A stretch of DNA of 64,000 nucleotides from Sparassis latifolia (lineage: Eukaryota; Basidiomycota; Agaricomycetes; Polyporales; Sparassidaceae), in contig JAENRS010000022.1 in the NCBI GenBank assembly GCA_018466975.1, positions 124,001-188,000 of the forward strand, read 5' to 3'. The notes under the pieces were generated by a model, which was not told the DNA's origin, searched no databases, and saw only the letters and a list, made by a program, of their open reading frames with translations. The translations under genes and the position numbers were made by a program. This document shows positions 44,260-56,843 of the stretch, one piece after another (position 1 is the first letter of the stretch; every line of letters starts with the position of its first letter).

Positions 44260-44526
44260 TCATCTTTTATATTCCTTCAGTAGTTCTTCGGCATTCATCA
44301 GATTTGCTTCAGGTTCCCATAAGTTCTCAGCTGAGGCTTATCCTTTCCACTTCACAAGGTACTGGGTTCTCCCATATCTTTGTCGGTAGTTTAGAATTGC
44401 TTCGACTTCATATTCCTCATGTTCTTCAATAAGGTCAGGGGGTGACCTCATATCATTCAGGCTGTGGATCTCTGTTTCCTTGTAGGAGAGAGAAGGCCTG
44501 CGTGGAAAACAGGGTGGATCTTCCAT
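44260..44526 (-). pseudogene. Chromodomain remnant of a second, older Ty3/gypsy chromovirus
   Basis: The minus strand encodes EYEVEAILNYRQRYGRTQYL and VKWKG, then a TAA stop (44338-44340), then ENLWEPEANLMNAEELLKEY. That is a typical integrase C-terminal chromodomain with its aromatic and WEP motifs. The in-frame stop and the lack of nearby integrase or reverse transcriptase make it a relic. It is unrelated at the sequence level to the chromodomain at 50.2 kb. Confidence 0.8.
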
Positions 44527-46089
44527 CCTTGTGGTAATGTCAGGCCCCCATTGATATGACAGGATGATATAAGAAAGCCGTCAAACTTGATCACCAAGCA
44601 GTGCATCAGTTCTTCTCATTCACAGCCGTCGACCGGGTTCCAACTGATGGCGCCTGCCTTTTCCCAGTCGAGCACGTTGAGCTTCACCATGTTTTTGGGT
44701 GAGGTCTTGAAGTCATAGAGGTCGGTGTTCGACCGGATGCATGTGGGCTGTGAAGACTTGGGGAGTGGGCTGAATCTTTGTGGCAAAGGGTACATCAAGA
44801 AAATATAGAGACTGCAGCAATAAAACTGTGGCATATCCATGCTGAGTTGTGTGCATTGCAGTAGTCCATGATCAGCTTCTGCTGGCAGAATGGGTGAAGG
44901 TGAGATTGAAGAGTGATTACTGTAGTATTAGAAGATGATGGAGGTGAAGAGGGATGAAGTCCATCATGCGTATCTTGCACCTATAACATCTTGTCTTTGC
45001 CGGCACATACCCACTGCAAAAGGTCAGTATGAGCCAAAGCTGAATTAGCAAGTTCACTTATGCTGACAAGTGAACAACCAGAACATTGAATACTGTAGCA
45101 TTTCAACCAACCCAGCCAGTCACAGGTCACAGGCACCTTGGCCGGTCGGTTTTTGACCTGGTGTCACTGGTCACAGCAATGCTGGCAGGGTGTGACTAAT
45201 GTTTACAAAAACCAATTTTTTGTGGCCTGCAGCGCCAGGGTGTCTGCAGGGTTATATCTTCAGTTTCCTGGTTCTACCTGAGGTCCAATTGACTGGTCAG
45301 CCGGTGGTGGTGGGTCATGGCTGCGAGATCACTTGGCCAGCTTGGCCGGTTTGTCCGTCCTGTCTGCTGTCACACCAAGGCTGGCCGCCTGGCTGGATCG
45401 AAACTTTGTGGTCACAGGTCACACCCCTGGCCGGGTTGGTCAAAATGCTACCATGAGACATACACAGCCAGATCTCTGCAGCACCAAAATGGGGCCGTGG
45501 AGTGGAGGCCCCATACCAGGCTGTGCCACAGCCCATTACTACCCTTTTCATCTAATGATTTTACAGTATTTTATAAAAACCCTTATATAATGCTTGTAAT
45601 TATTGTCAATTCAGCCACGTAGACAGGCCCGTGACAGCCTGTGTGCAGCCCCATTTCAGGGCTTATAGTCAGACACCAAAACAACTCTACACTGCCGTGC
45701 CATTATGGGACCGTAGCAGCTCAGAATATGGCTGAGGAAAGAACCAGTCAGATGCTTTGTCTGGGGCTCACAAATGACCAACCAGTTAAAAAATCTCATT
45801 TTCATACCAAAAAACTGTATACCGCAAAATCCTTGATTTTTTGTATGGACTTCGATACACGCTATGCTATGCTGCCCTACGAACTGTCCGCTACCAGAAA
45901 TTGGCCCCGCTCTGACTGGTAACCCTCCCGCCATGCCGTTCTAGTGTATGCCCTCCACCCTGCACCAATCACAAACAACCTGTAAGCTCAATGTCAGAGT
46001 TAGCAATGAATATTGAACGGAAGAAAATCATATTGACCTACCATGTGATGGAGCAACCAGCTCCTCTCAATGTGAATGTAGGTGGCATG
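44527..46089. other. Repeat-rich sequence; no gene seen
   Basis: 45110-45440 is dense in TGGCCGG and GGTCACAGG motifs. 45540-45580 ('ctacccttttc', 'tctaatgatttt') resembles 58060-58085, so the two probably belong to one repeat family. Minus-strand ORFs at 44616-44840 and 44795-44980 have no recognised motif. Confidence 0.45.
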
Positions 46090-47162
46090 TGACAGCGAAG
46101 GGATGCATAGCGCACTGACATAGGAATCACATCCGCGAAGCAGTCTTACATTTCGGAGATACCACAGGGTGCTACACAACAGACCCTAGTCCGACACCAA
46201 TTGGAAGCTGGTTATCAGAGGAGGGAACACTACGAGCCTGAACGCTACTTCTAACTCCTCAACTACGATCCGCAACCATCTCAAAGTACCATCCACCAAC
46301 TCGCATCTACCGGTGATTCCATGCATAACATCGTACAGTTCGCAGGCTGCATTGCTCAATGTCTCAACCTGAAGGTGCAAGGTTCCTGATGGCAATAAAA
46401 AGCTGAGGAATGCAATTCCAGGAAAATAGGGACAGGAAGACCACGCACCAATGTCAGGAAGTCCATCTGATGGGTGGCCCAAACCAAAGTCCTCGTGGAC
46501 GGCAGGGTCATCATACAGAATGCGGGCAGTCAAACCACTATAGTGTGAGCTGTCGCAAGGTGTATTTCCGCTTGGGCCAGGACAGGGATATTGCGCAGAA
46601 GGGGTAGGATGATTCCCACACTGGCCGCCTCAGACTGGGCTTGGACCATGAGGACCTGAAGGACATGTGAGGGTTGGACAGCAAAGGAACATATGCTCAC
46701 AGGAGCCTCACCAGCAGGACGTGCATCTGGACTGCCCATGCCTTCCACAGGATCAGATTGAAGGGCTTGGTAAAGATCTCAATGCGAAGAAGGACTTCCG
46801 CAAGGGTGTATATGTGAAGGATGACACTGGCGTCCATGGATGGGAGATTGAGTTCAGGGTGGGAGATATGCCTCCGAGGCAGGCGGGTGCTTATTAGGCA
46901 CTCGGGTGGGCCTGGTGATGGACTACCCCTCAGATTGAGTAGGAGCATGAGCGGACAGGATTGCGAGATATGGCGTGATGGGCAGTGATTCAGCAGAGCG
47001 ATTGTTAAGCAGATGCAGGCAGTATTGGGAGGGCAGCAAAGGTCAGGACCAGTTTAAGTATGATGGCAGGGGAGGAGGTGGGGGTAGAACCCACCGTCCT
47101 GGAAGGTACGCTTGTGAAAGCCTCATTTACATCCCCATCCCATCCAGTTAGTGCATCTTTGG
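46090..47162 (-). repeat. Unnamed interspersed repeat, copy 2, left part (split by the Ty3 insertion)
   Basis: Homologous to 38700-39816. The minus-strand frames are conserved (LYDDPAVHEDFGLGHPSDG, GITGRCELVDGTLRWL, LITSFQLVSD), but a deletion of about 60-80 bases relative to copy 1 around 46530 breaks the long frame in two. It ends at the TTTGG target site (47158-47162), immediately followed by the LTR. Confidence 0.8.
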
Positions 47163-47416
47163 TGTAATGGGGGGTGAGATCTTATCACATCGAACCTCAG
47201 ATACAGTGCACCAAGCTCTATTCTGGAGCGTCGTGTGTGTATCAAGGTCGTGGTGTGTTAAGTCTCTGACTTTAACACTCCAACGCGCGCTCGATACACA
47301 CAGAGTGTGTACAAACAGTATACAACAGTTACATAATACAAGATGAGATTAGATAAGATTAGGGCACAAGTACCGCTTGGTACTTGTGCCCCGCAATACA
47401 ACAGCGGCACGTTACA
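47163..47416 (-). repeat. 3' LTR of the Ty3 element
   Basis: Begins TGTAATGGGG and ends CGGCACGTTACA (plus-strand view), with TGTAA/TTACA inverted ends. It carries the internal palindrome GTACCGCTTGGTAC and pairs with 57033-57284. Confidence 0.93.
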
Positions 47417-47428
47417 CCCTCCCCCACT
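47417..47428 (-). other. Polypurine tract
   Basis: Minus strand AGTGGGGGAGGG directly next to the 3' LTR; the expected plus-strand primer site for reverse transcription. Confidence 0.8.
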
Positions 47429-47646
47429 GGACACGTTCCACGGGACCATAACACTGACTGCGCCATCGAGTGGATGACGCAGGCAGTGATACGAGGCGGG
47501 GCAGCAGGATGAGGCAAGACGACGGGCGAAGGCGATGACAGACACAGCCAGAACACACAGGCTGGTTGCGAGCACACAGAGGGTACGCATCACGTCCCCA
47601 GCCATGGCCCACAGTGGCACGTCAATGGGAGGCACACCAGCATGAG

Positions 47647-49886
47647 CTAGTGGCTGCCCATGTCATGGTCAGGGTCACCAGCCTCGGAGGTTACTTCAGG
47701 GTTGGGACCCAGCTGACTGCTGCCAGCAAGGGTGTTGCCAGTGCCGAGTGTGGGTGGTTCGGGGTCTGGCAGCTGCATCGCCATGTCCTCATTGATGAGT
47801 GATAACAACTCGTGGGTCGGGGGTACTGGCTGAGGGCGTCCATCACGAAGGTCCACCAGGAAGTGTCCCTCGAATGGGGTCACATCTTCGAGGACCCATC
47901 TGATGATGTAGTTGCGGTGTCGATGGTGGAACTCCTTGAGGAATTCAATCCGCATGGGATGGAATTCGTGGGCAGCATACCATCGCGCGACATCGTATAT
48001 GGACGAATTTTGGGCGGATGAGTGAGGGAATGGAGCTGGCTCATTGTTGTTTGCCATGGGGTAATGCCCAACCTGTACGATCTATGCATACAGTCCGGGG
48101 ATTGAGAACAGCTCTGCAGTGTGCTCAATGAACACATTGTGGGCCATTGCAGGTACGCCGAGTGGGATGATGGGGGCCATGCAGCGTGCAAGCCACATCG
48201 CCTCCAGGTCCTGGTGTAGTGGGGCCTCCGAGCAGTTATTGTTCAAGTGCCTGACAGCCCAGTGAACCTGGCTCAGGTTCTGTGCATACCACGCCACCCA
48301 CTTGTCGAATGTCGACGAGCTGGTGGGGTTGGTCATCCAGCTGGGAGGTGGAACCATCGGCGGGTATATCACTCCGGAGCTGCCGTGACGTCGCCATGAC
48401 ATGAGCAGGTTCATCATGCCATGGGACATGGTCAAGCATCCATCTTGCTGCATCTGCCAGATGAGGTCAGTCACCTGGGTGCACGCACCATCGTTGCCAC
48501 TGTGGGCCGCATTGATGATGCACTGCGAGTTGTGGACGTACCGGGGTACAAAGTTGTACCACTTGGTCGCCTTTCACGGCTGCGTATTGACCGGTAGGGG
48601 GAACGTATCAGGCCAGTTGTGCGGGGCCAGTGAGACATCATTATCGGTGTCTGATGGCCACGGCACTATCTTCCCCTTGTCGTCGCTCCTCGATGCTCCT
48701 TGCCTGGGCAAGTTCATCGGGCCACGGTTCCTCTGGTGCTGCTTGTTGAGTCACTGGACCTCGGCGTTGTCGGGCTCATTGTCGCCATCTGTTGTGAATG
48801 GCTCCGACTCCGACTCATCATTGTCGAGGTGCTCGTAGGCCCACTGCATGCGCAACTTTACAGGGGCAGGAGCGGGACCAACTGGAGGTCACGGAATGTA
48901 GCCAGCCAGTGCTCCTGAGGTAGGGCCAGTCGGCGATCCAGGGGCACCACTCCTTGGTGGTGGCCCTGGGGGCATGTGTCTTGATGGTGGGGGCATTCTT
49001 GGGGTATGGTGTGTGGCTGAGCTTGGCCTACTTGCCACGGCGTAGGGCGAGTGTCGCTGTGCTCCCCCGGTCGAGTATTGCGCCAGGGATCGACATCGCG
49101 ATCCGCTCGCGTTCGATGATGGTGAGTACTGGCGCGAGCTGCTGTTCATCGATGGGGGGGAATACCTTCACTCCCTCGGGGGAGGTAGGTATTCCAGTAG
49201 AGATGGTTGTCTACGTGGAGCCCCACTCAGTCGCCCTCGATAGTCCGAGGGCGATCGAGGTTAGGAACTCGATGTGATCTGCCTGAGGAGGTGTTCGCAC
49301 TCCCTTAGTAAGTCGTTGACTCATCGTTGCTGTGTGGTTGCTTCTGCTTCTGCCACATGGAGTTGTGCTTGCAGCTCCATGTTGCATTGCTGCGTGGGAG
49401 CATCACCACGACCTCCCCCTTCCGAGGCCGTGTAGGTCTGGAAGTGCTCCCAGAACAGGTGCTGCTTGGCATTGAGCACATCTGTGTGGGCTTCCTGGTA
49501 GGAAGCCGTGTTGTGTGCCATTGCGATATGTTGAAGATAGGCATAACACACGGCACACACCTCCATGTGGTACAGTGTGAACTGGTGAGTCCCAAATGAG
49601 ACCCACCTCTCCACCACTGTCGGGATCGGTGGTGGTGGCATCATTGTCAATGCGTTCCCAGCACCTGTTGATGCTGGGGTTATTGATGTCACTGTGATCG
49701 CTGGGGCCGCCATTGATCGTATTGCGATCGGTGGCAGTGTGGTTGCAGCTGGGCCTGTGGCATCACCATGGCTCCATATTGGAGCCACAGAGATGTCGAC
49801 CTTGGTCGATCTTGCTGTTGCACGGTGGGGCGGCTTGTTGTCACCTCGTCGTCATCGGTTTCCATTGGTAAGGTTGGTTGGGACAT
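47647..49886 (-). pseudogene. Extra 3' open reading frame region of the Ty3 element (beyond the chromodomain), function unknown
   Basis: About 2.2 kb between the integrase/chromodomain end and the 3' LTR is still largely open on the minus strand. The first ATG at 49886 opens MSQPTLPMETDDDEVTTSR. The frame then continues through 49321-49788 (VERWVSFGTHQFTLYHMEV), 48889-49149, 48082-48474 (WVAWYAQNLSQVHWAVRHLN) and 47647-48057 (YAAHEFHPMRIEFLKEFHHR, IIRWVLEDVTPFEGHFLVD). Several frame changes and stops divide it. Composition changes from Gln/Pro/Ser-rich to more globular, Trp-containing segments. I recognise no envelope signal peptide or membrane anchor and no known domain. It may be a third gene of this lineage. 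Confidence 0.6.
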
Positions 49887-50023
49887 GGTGGTAGGAGTGT
49901 GGGAGCGGTGGCCTTGCCACACATGTAGTTACATGGGCAAGTGCCGGCATTTCACGTGATCTGTCACGTGGACACAATGCGTACATCCTTTGATGTTATA
50001 CGTGTCTGATCCTCCACTTGTGG

Positions 50024-51835
50024 TTATTTTTTCTTGCATTTCACAGGTGGCGTGGTCTTGTGCAGCAGCGCTCTCCAGTCCTTCACACCCATTAGTGTGA
50101 AGTACTCATCGAGCGTGGCCAATTCATTGCGGTGGGCATATGGCTCCCATGTATGGTCACCTAGCATCCATCGCACATGGAATTCGATTCTATTGCCATC
50201 CCAGTGATGGCCTACAATTTCATCCACCAGCCATTCCATCTCTGCATCATCGCCAAAGTCATAGTACGACTTTGCCTCGTGGTGCAGAAACAACACATCA
50301 TCATTGGACTCATGTCATTGGAGTAGCAAAATGTGGAATGTAGGTAGGATACGCCGGTCCTTCGGTTCTTGCGTGTGTAGTTAGAGGTTGCCGCATGAAT
50401 GTCGGTGATTTCACATGGTCCAATAAATTTGGGCATCAGCTTCCTCACACGACCTTTAGGTAGTGTGAGGTTCTGCGTGGATAGATACACCTTTGATCCA
50501 GTCATAAACTCCGGCTCCTTCTGCTGTAGTTTATTGGCTTGGAACATTTGGTGTGTATGGCTCTCCATGATGGCGTTGTGTGCCACCTCGAGGTTGGCCA
50601 GTGCTCATTGGGCAAATTCCTGCATGCCCACAAATTTTGTGGTTCCGTGCAGGCCTCCAATCATTCGCGACAAGTATCCATAATTAAGTTCGAATGGGGC
50701 AAATTTCTGTGGTCGCGCTCATGGCTGAGTTCAGTGCGAACTCAACCATCAGGATCTTGTCTATCTAATCTAATTGATTGGGAGACACGATGGACCGTAG
50801 GATTTGGGATACTGATCGGATGGTCCACTCGGACAGCCTGTCAGTTTGCGGATGGAACAATGTCAACATGAGTAACTTCGCACCCAGGAGTCGATGTAGT
50901 TCATGCCAAAATTTTGACGTGAACTTTGAGTCCCGGTCCGAGATGATGGACTTGGGCATCCCATGCAGTCGCACAATTTCTCGGACATAGAGCTCAGCTA
51001 TGTCTGAGGCCATGCTCATCGTATTCATGGGGACCAGGTGTACCATTGATGTAAGGTGGCATATGACTACCCATAGGTAGTCATATCCCTTTGATCATGG
51101 AAACAGACCGACGAAGTCCATTGCTTTCGAATTCCACGGAAACCATGGAATCGGCAAGGAATGAAGTAGTCCCACTTGCAAGTGATTGCGTGGCTTTGCC
51201 ATTTGGCAGGCCTCGCACATCACACAGAATTTTTCAATGTCGCTTCCGATTCTAGGCCACCAGAACCACCATCGGATGTATTCCGACATCTTTTGTGGGC
51301 CATAGTGTTCTATGGTCGTGTGCCCTCTATCGATGATGATCTCAGTCATCATTCGATGACGATACAGGACCCTCAGGATGCAGATAACTTCTTCATCCTG
51401 GTGGTTCTTGGTATATATGGTCTTGTCCTGGATTACGAAGGCGCTGAATTCTGTTGGGGATTCAACGACCTTCCTAAATAACGGGTCCTCGCTGTAGCCC
51501 TTTTGGACTGTGGCCAGAAATGGGGTATCCTGTTCCAAACGGGCCTTCAGTGGAGGTCCATTGGTATGTGATTCTGCTATCGTCGGGTCCTTGTCCTTTG
51601 CACCTGGAGTTGGTGTCACTAGGGGCAGGTAGGAGGCCATCTCACTGGCCTCCTGATCCCTTGACTCCTGCACATCCTTGGGCAGCTGTGCTGAGCGCTG
51701 GATCATTCCGACGCGCAGCTCAGCAATATGGTTGGGGGGTAGGTCATCCCACTCAGGGTCTAGATGAATGTCTGCATTCGCATAGTCCTGGATGGGTGCG
51801 AATTTATCCGCATTGTCATTCTCGTAGTACCTCAA
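50024..51835 (-). pseudogene. Integrase with C-terminal chromodomain (Ty3 pol)
   Basis: Inserts retrotransposon cDNA into chromatin. The frame 51095-51835 contains the zinc-binding region (GHTTIEHYGPQ, CVMCEACQMAKP) and ends at a TGA (51095-51097) right after MDFVGLFP. The catalytic core continues with YLWVVICHLTSMVHLVP and IISDRDSKFTSKFWHELHRL (second Asp), then HPQTDRLSEW, where the usual Gly-Gln is changed. Downstream are KVYLSTQNLTLPKGRVRKL and the chromodomain EWLVDEIVGHHWDG...FHVRWMLGDHTWEPY (about 50140-50240). The chromodomain identifies a chromovirus, which normally targets H3K9-methylated heterochromatin. Confidence 0.9.
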
Positions 51836-51892
51836 TAGACAGTCCGCGACCTTATTGGTCGCACCTTCTACATACTAGATCTTGTATTGAAA

Positions 51893-53464
51893 TCAAGACA
51901 TGTACTCATTCCAACGAATCTGTCTATTCATTGGATTGGTTACGCCTTCGAAATACTTCAATGCCTGATGGTCGGTCGCGATCATTATCGGTTGACCAAG
52001 TAGTTTGTCCTCCCACTTGAGGAGAGCTTCCAGTATCACGAGTGCCTCGTGCTCATATGTTTTATAAGCACGTTGCACACTCATGAATTTCTTTGACAGG
52101 AAGCCAGCTGGGTGACAGGTTCGCCAGTCTGGTCCCTGTCCATACATCGCTCCAACACCATATAACGACACATCGGATATCACCCAGATGGGTTCTGGTT
52201 GACGTGGGTCAATTGGCTTCAGGATGGGTGCCTTGCACGCCAAAGCTTTGATCATTTCAAAGCATTTGGTGTGCATTGGGTGCCATATGAACACTCGGTC
52301 ATTGTGAGCCATGTCCGACAATGGTGAAGTGTACACCATTACATCGGGCATGAAGTGTCCTAGGTAGTTCACGAGCCCTAGGAATCGTTGTACTTCTTTG
52401 TAAGATCGAGGTATTCACCATTCGCGAATACGGCTCATCTTGTCTGAGTCTGCGTGGAGTCCTCGGTCATTAATTAGATGACCTAGGCAGTCCATGATCC
52501 GTGTGTATAGGTCACACTTCATTTCACTGAGGTAGAGCTTTGCCTCTCTCAGCTTACAAAATACGATTTCCAAATGACGTTCATGTTCTTCGATTGTGTC
52601 AGAGAACATGAATATGTCATCGAGGTATACGTGAACATATCGTCCGATACAGTCACAGAATATCAATGTTATGAGGCTTTGGAATGTTGCTGGGGCATTA
52701 CAATCACCTTGTTGCATGACATGACTTACGAATGTACCATACGGGGTGGAGAACACTGTTTTCCAGATGTCCTCCGCCGCCAAACATATTTGTTCATATG
52801 CGTCAGACAAGTTAATCTTCGACCGATATTTGGCATGAGACACGTCCATGCGTATCTGGTCCTGGTCCGGGAATGGAGTTACGTCCTTTACGGTGTTGTC
52901 GTTGTGTTTACGCGCATCGACAACTGTCCATAATTTTCCACTCTTCTTCATAATACATATCATGGGCGCTGCCTGGAGAGCCTGCTTGGACTCCCACCAG
53001 CCAGTGTCCTGGTATCATTGAATCTTGGTTAGGAGCAATGGCTTCATTGCATCGGCACATCTCGGTAATTGCTGTCGATACTGCTCATTGTTATTGATGA
53101 GCGGTATTCAATGGTTAATTTCATGGAACGGTGAAAGGATTAGGGGCGGGGGGCACATTATGTCCCTCATCTTCTCAATCCAGGCTTTTCGATGTTCTTG
53201 TAGTTTCTCCTCAGATGCTATTGTGTCTGAGGATTCTATGAATGTGGCGCGAATTTCTTCATCTTTACGATGTTCGTTCATTGAGTGTCTAGTTGGTGTG
53301 AACTTCTCCAAGATGTCAGGAAAATAGTCCTTTTTGGGCTGTTTCCTGTTTCTCATGGTTGATTTTTCTTTCGCCTTGACGTTTCCATCATTCCCCTCCC
53401 CTCTTAGGACTGTCCCCGGGTTCGCACCATGGGACTGGGGCGGCTTCGCGGCCATTGGTCTCAT
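51893..53464 (-). pseudogene. Reverse transcriptase and RNase H (Ty3 pol)
   Basis: Copies element RNA into DNA. Reverse transcriptase motifs appear in order: KLWTVVDARKHNDNT, KINLSDAYEQI, TPYGTFVSHVMQQGDCNAPA and the catalytic YLDD in HVYLDDIFMFSD. Thumb-region sequences and a TGA (52415-52417) follow. RNase H has ISDVSLYGVGAMYGQG, AGFLSKKF, YEHEALVILEAL and TDHQALKYF, then a TGA at 51893-51895. An N-terminal linker (53108-53464, EEKLQEHRKAWIEKM) precedes the polymerase with TGA codons at 53108-53110 and 53015-53017. The catalytic residues are retained but the frame is not. Confidence 0.92.
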
Positions 53465-53473
53465 TGCGGGGTC

Positions 53474-53977
53474 CTATTGCGGGTTGTCCAGGGTTATAAT
53501 GATAAGGGTACCGACGTTGTTGTGCATGCGGTAGTGTGAGTGCGACATATCCTTGTGATTCACAAGGATTATGGCCTCATCCACTTCCGCATAGGTTGGT
53601 ATCTTTTGTTGTTGGATCGATATGGTGCAGTTCTCGAAGTCGAGGACCATGCTATATTTATGCATGAACACTGTGCCTAGTATGGCATCATATCTATTGA
53701 TATCGACGACGTCTAGGTAGTGTTGTGCCTTTACTGGGCCTATGGAGATTGTGGGTAGTGCACCATAATTGATGCACGTCCTGCTTCCCTTGGTGCCCAG
53801 TTGGAGACCTATTTGGTCATCCAGGTCGATTCGGTCCACCTTCGAGATGTACACCATCTCCGGAGAAATGGAGTCCGTTGTACACCCCGAGTCAAATAGT
53901 GTATAGGTCTTGATCCCATTGATCAAGACCTCTGCACATAGTGTTCGTTGTGTCTGCGTGTTTCGCTGAGGCTGCAT
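53474..53977 (-). pseudogene. Aspartic protease domain (Ty3 pol)
   Basis: The retropepsin active site reads LFDSGCTTDSISPEM (DSG in place of the more usual DTG), preceded by AEVLINGIKTYT and followed by the flap/strand segments RYDAILGTVFMHKY and VLDFENCTISI. It would cleave Gag-Pol. This segment is itself uninterrupted for 167 codons. Confidence 0.85.
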
Positions 53978-53995
53978 GGCTGGATCAGTCAGGCA

Positions 53996-56843
53996 TCATA
54001 CGCGTGAGTTGTACAGCCATGCATTCCTCGAGGATCGTGCGTCTGTTGCGGGTTCACTAGCATGGAGGTGTACGGTCTGCGTACACTTTCCAGGCTTGTG
54101 TTGATGCATGGCGCTGAATCTCATCGATCCCAGGCAAACATCGTAGTCATCAGTCCAGCCATCGTCTCCAGATGGGGGTTCACACTCATCTGCTGATGAG
54201 TACTGTGATCCCTCTGGAGCCCAGTCCGACTCAGAATATGTTTGATATCCTGTGTCATTCTGGTATGGCCCTTCATTTCCGTCAGTTTCAGGAGTCATCT
54301 CCTGTGGAGCCAGCTCCTGAACTGCAGCCTCTGGTTCCGCCAATTCTTAGTTTGCCTGTTCCTCATCCTCGGAGCAGTTATCGACTACACGTTGTGCATG
54401 TAGTCGCGCCGGCTGAGGTTTACCATAGTTCGGGCATGTCGGGTCTGTCGAGAAGTGGCCCTTGCCACCACAAGAATAACAAGTGACATTTGCATTCGTT
54501 GCCTTATTATTCGCTGGTGGTCTCAATCCCGAGACTGCCGGGTTTGTAGTAGGACGACCACCCCCATGACGTTGTCCATCGCATGGGTTTATTGTTCTAC
54601 GGCCAGCATTATCAGCCTGCCATGCATGTCCTGGGTGTGCCCCTCCTCATCCTTGTCCTTGCGGGTGATAGGTAGGTCGTGTATCTCCCGTCAATGATAT
54701 CATCGGCGCGAGGAATGACACAGCCTTGCTTGATGTCCGGGTCCCCATATAGTCCTCGGTCTTCTGAGGCTGTTGGCGGTCCTTGTATGTACGGTATTGA
54801 TCCAGCCATCTGTTGCCCTGTTCGATCGCCAATGCCGATCAATACAGTGCATCGATGGTGTGTTTCTCAGGCAATAGTAGATGGGCTAGATGCATTACTT
54901 CTACCATCGGTAGTGGTAATGCGTCTATAAACCTTTTCCGGAATGCATATTCCGTTGGGTATTGCACCATGCGATCTGCATGGTGTAATAGCCTGTCGTA
55001 TAGCTTGCTCACACCACTGCGTGATAAGCTGTATGTCGCCTTGTCGTACTTCTCGGATGCTATTAGCTCCGAGTCCTTGTGTAGAAATCGTCAGTGGAGG
55101 TGTGTCATCGCATCCTCGAAGTACCATTGTCATACTTCGCGGTTCGGTGACTGCACATTCAGAAAGAACCAGTTGGCGGCATCATCTTTAAGACTTTGCC
55201 CCAATATTTGCAGGTGATCTGCATCCATGGCATCGCCAGTGATGCGGAGAGTCTTGAAGTATTCCAGCAACTTTTGTAGCCAGACCTCGAATGCATCAAG
55301 ATCGTCCTTCCCATTGTATTACGGCAATGGAGGCATCTTCGTGACTCTGAGGTATGCTGGTGGTTCGTCGATGGGATCTCTTGATACCATCTCGTCCACC
55401 ATTGTATGGATCCTCTTGATTGCGGGAGACGTATCTGGAGGTATCGCTCCTGGGCCATGTGATTATTGTACGGTCGCGTGGCCTGTATGCATACCTGGTG
55501 CGGCTGTTGTATTCATTCTCGGGAATTGAGGAGGTCAGTTCACTGCGGTAGTGACTGCTGGGTTTGGCTGGGTCACTCCTGATTGGAATGTTATGTTCCG
55601 AGCAACATTGGGCTGTTGCATAGCTGTCATTGCGTTCACTGCAGGACCTTGTGTCAGTCTTGTAGGTCATGTGTTCGTTCTCGCCATGAGCTGCCCTTGC
55701 AGCCCACAGGGGTATCCAGGTCCTGTAGGTCACATTGGCTGAGGAGGCAGTGGTGACGGAGTCGATCCATTGGATCGTGGTAGCCGTTGTCCTCCAGGTC
55801 GGTGTCCCTGGGGTGGTGTTGCGGGCCTTCGACCATTTCTTCTGAAATGGTCGAAATCGTTCTCGTCATCTCCGGGGTATGGACTGGAGTCGTCTGAATC
55901 ATCTCTTCTGGGGTCACCTTTAGGAGCTGCTACTGGAGCCGTTCCAGATTGGAGTGATCCCCACGTCGCACGAGGTGTCGATGATGCCGGCAGTTGTACT
56001 CCAAATGCCCTCAATGCCCTTTTGGACTCTGAGGCCATCCGGTCCAAGTATCTGGTGTATATTAGCACCCTTCAATTGTAATCCTCATCTGGCTCTCCCT
56101 CTTGCTGTGGTCGGGCCAACTGATGGTACGCGCTCTCAATAATTATATTGGGAGCACCTGCTGTCGGGTCCTCGACCTCTGAGGGGTATAATCCTCGCTC
56201 TACCGCTATCTCTTCGATGGAGTTCCTCATTCCCAAGGGGACGGGTTGATCCATTGGGTCAACTTCATCTCCTGAGGAATTCTCGAGTTCGTCCATTATA
56301 CTTTCAAACTGCTCGTTCTGCACTTGGCGGGTCCATTCGTGTGTCTCATGAATGGCCTGCATCTCGCGTTCTTGCTTCTCTTGCAGTGCGTCAAGTTTGC
56401 AGTTCACCTCTTCTCGAGCCCACTGAACTGCCTCTCGGGCTCTCTCTCTGCACACGCGTTCTGACGAGCTCGTGCTTGCAGTGCTTCCTGGGGCTCTATC
56501 CTTAGCGCGACGTATTTTGTCCGCTAGGGAAGATATCGGTTGTGCTGGCAGGGCCGGGGACGGAAATCTCTGCGAGTAATGCGAAGGATGCCATGGCGTC
56601 CTTCTCATTCTCATCATTTCCGTTTCTTCGCTGGCCTGGTGAGATCCAGTGGATCTCACTGGCATTCTGACATTACGGTCAGAGGCGGATTCTCGCCACT
56701 GCTCATCCGTTCGGCCTCCTCATGTTGAGCGTGGGGGTTCAACGTACGACAGTGTAGAGGATCGTGGGGCTGGTGATGCCAGTTCTTGCCCACGGTCCGT
56801 TATTTCTGGGGCTGGCATGCCAGTGTCCGCGTGCATGCCATTA
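53996..56843 (-). pseudogene. Gag polyprotein region (Ty3)
   Basis: Begins near 56843 and is broken by a TGA at 56720-56722. It continues as a charged, coiled-coil-like stretch (SSERVCRERAREAVQWAREE, KLDALQEKQEREMQAIHETH). A capsid-like retrotransposon gag domain follows (about 55400-54850: QYNGKDDLDAFEVWLQ, DDAANWFFLNV, YDRLLHHADRMVQYP), with another TGA at 54839-54841. Then comes a Cys/His knuckle, CYSCGGKGHFSTDPTC (54434-54481), whose last spacing is longer than the usual CX2CX4HX4C. A further acidic segment leads to the protease. Confidence 0.85.

Noticed and set aside
45110..45440. TGGCCGG/GGTCACAGG-rich tract as a possible CRISPR-like or regulatory array
   Set aside because: The motifs are irregular in length and spacing, there are no unique spacers, and the genome is eukaryotic.
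47647..49886. Retroviral envelope gene in the Ty3 element
   Set aside because: The extra 3' region has no visible signal peptide, membrane anchor or furin-like site, so 'envelope' is not supported; reported only as an unknown third frame.
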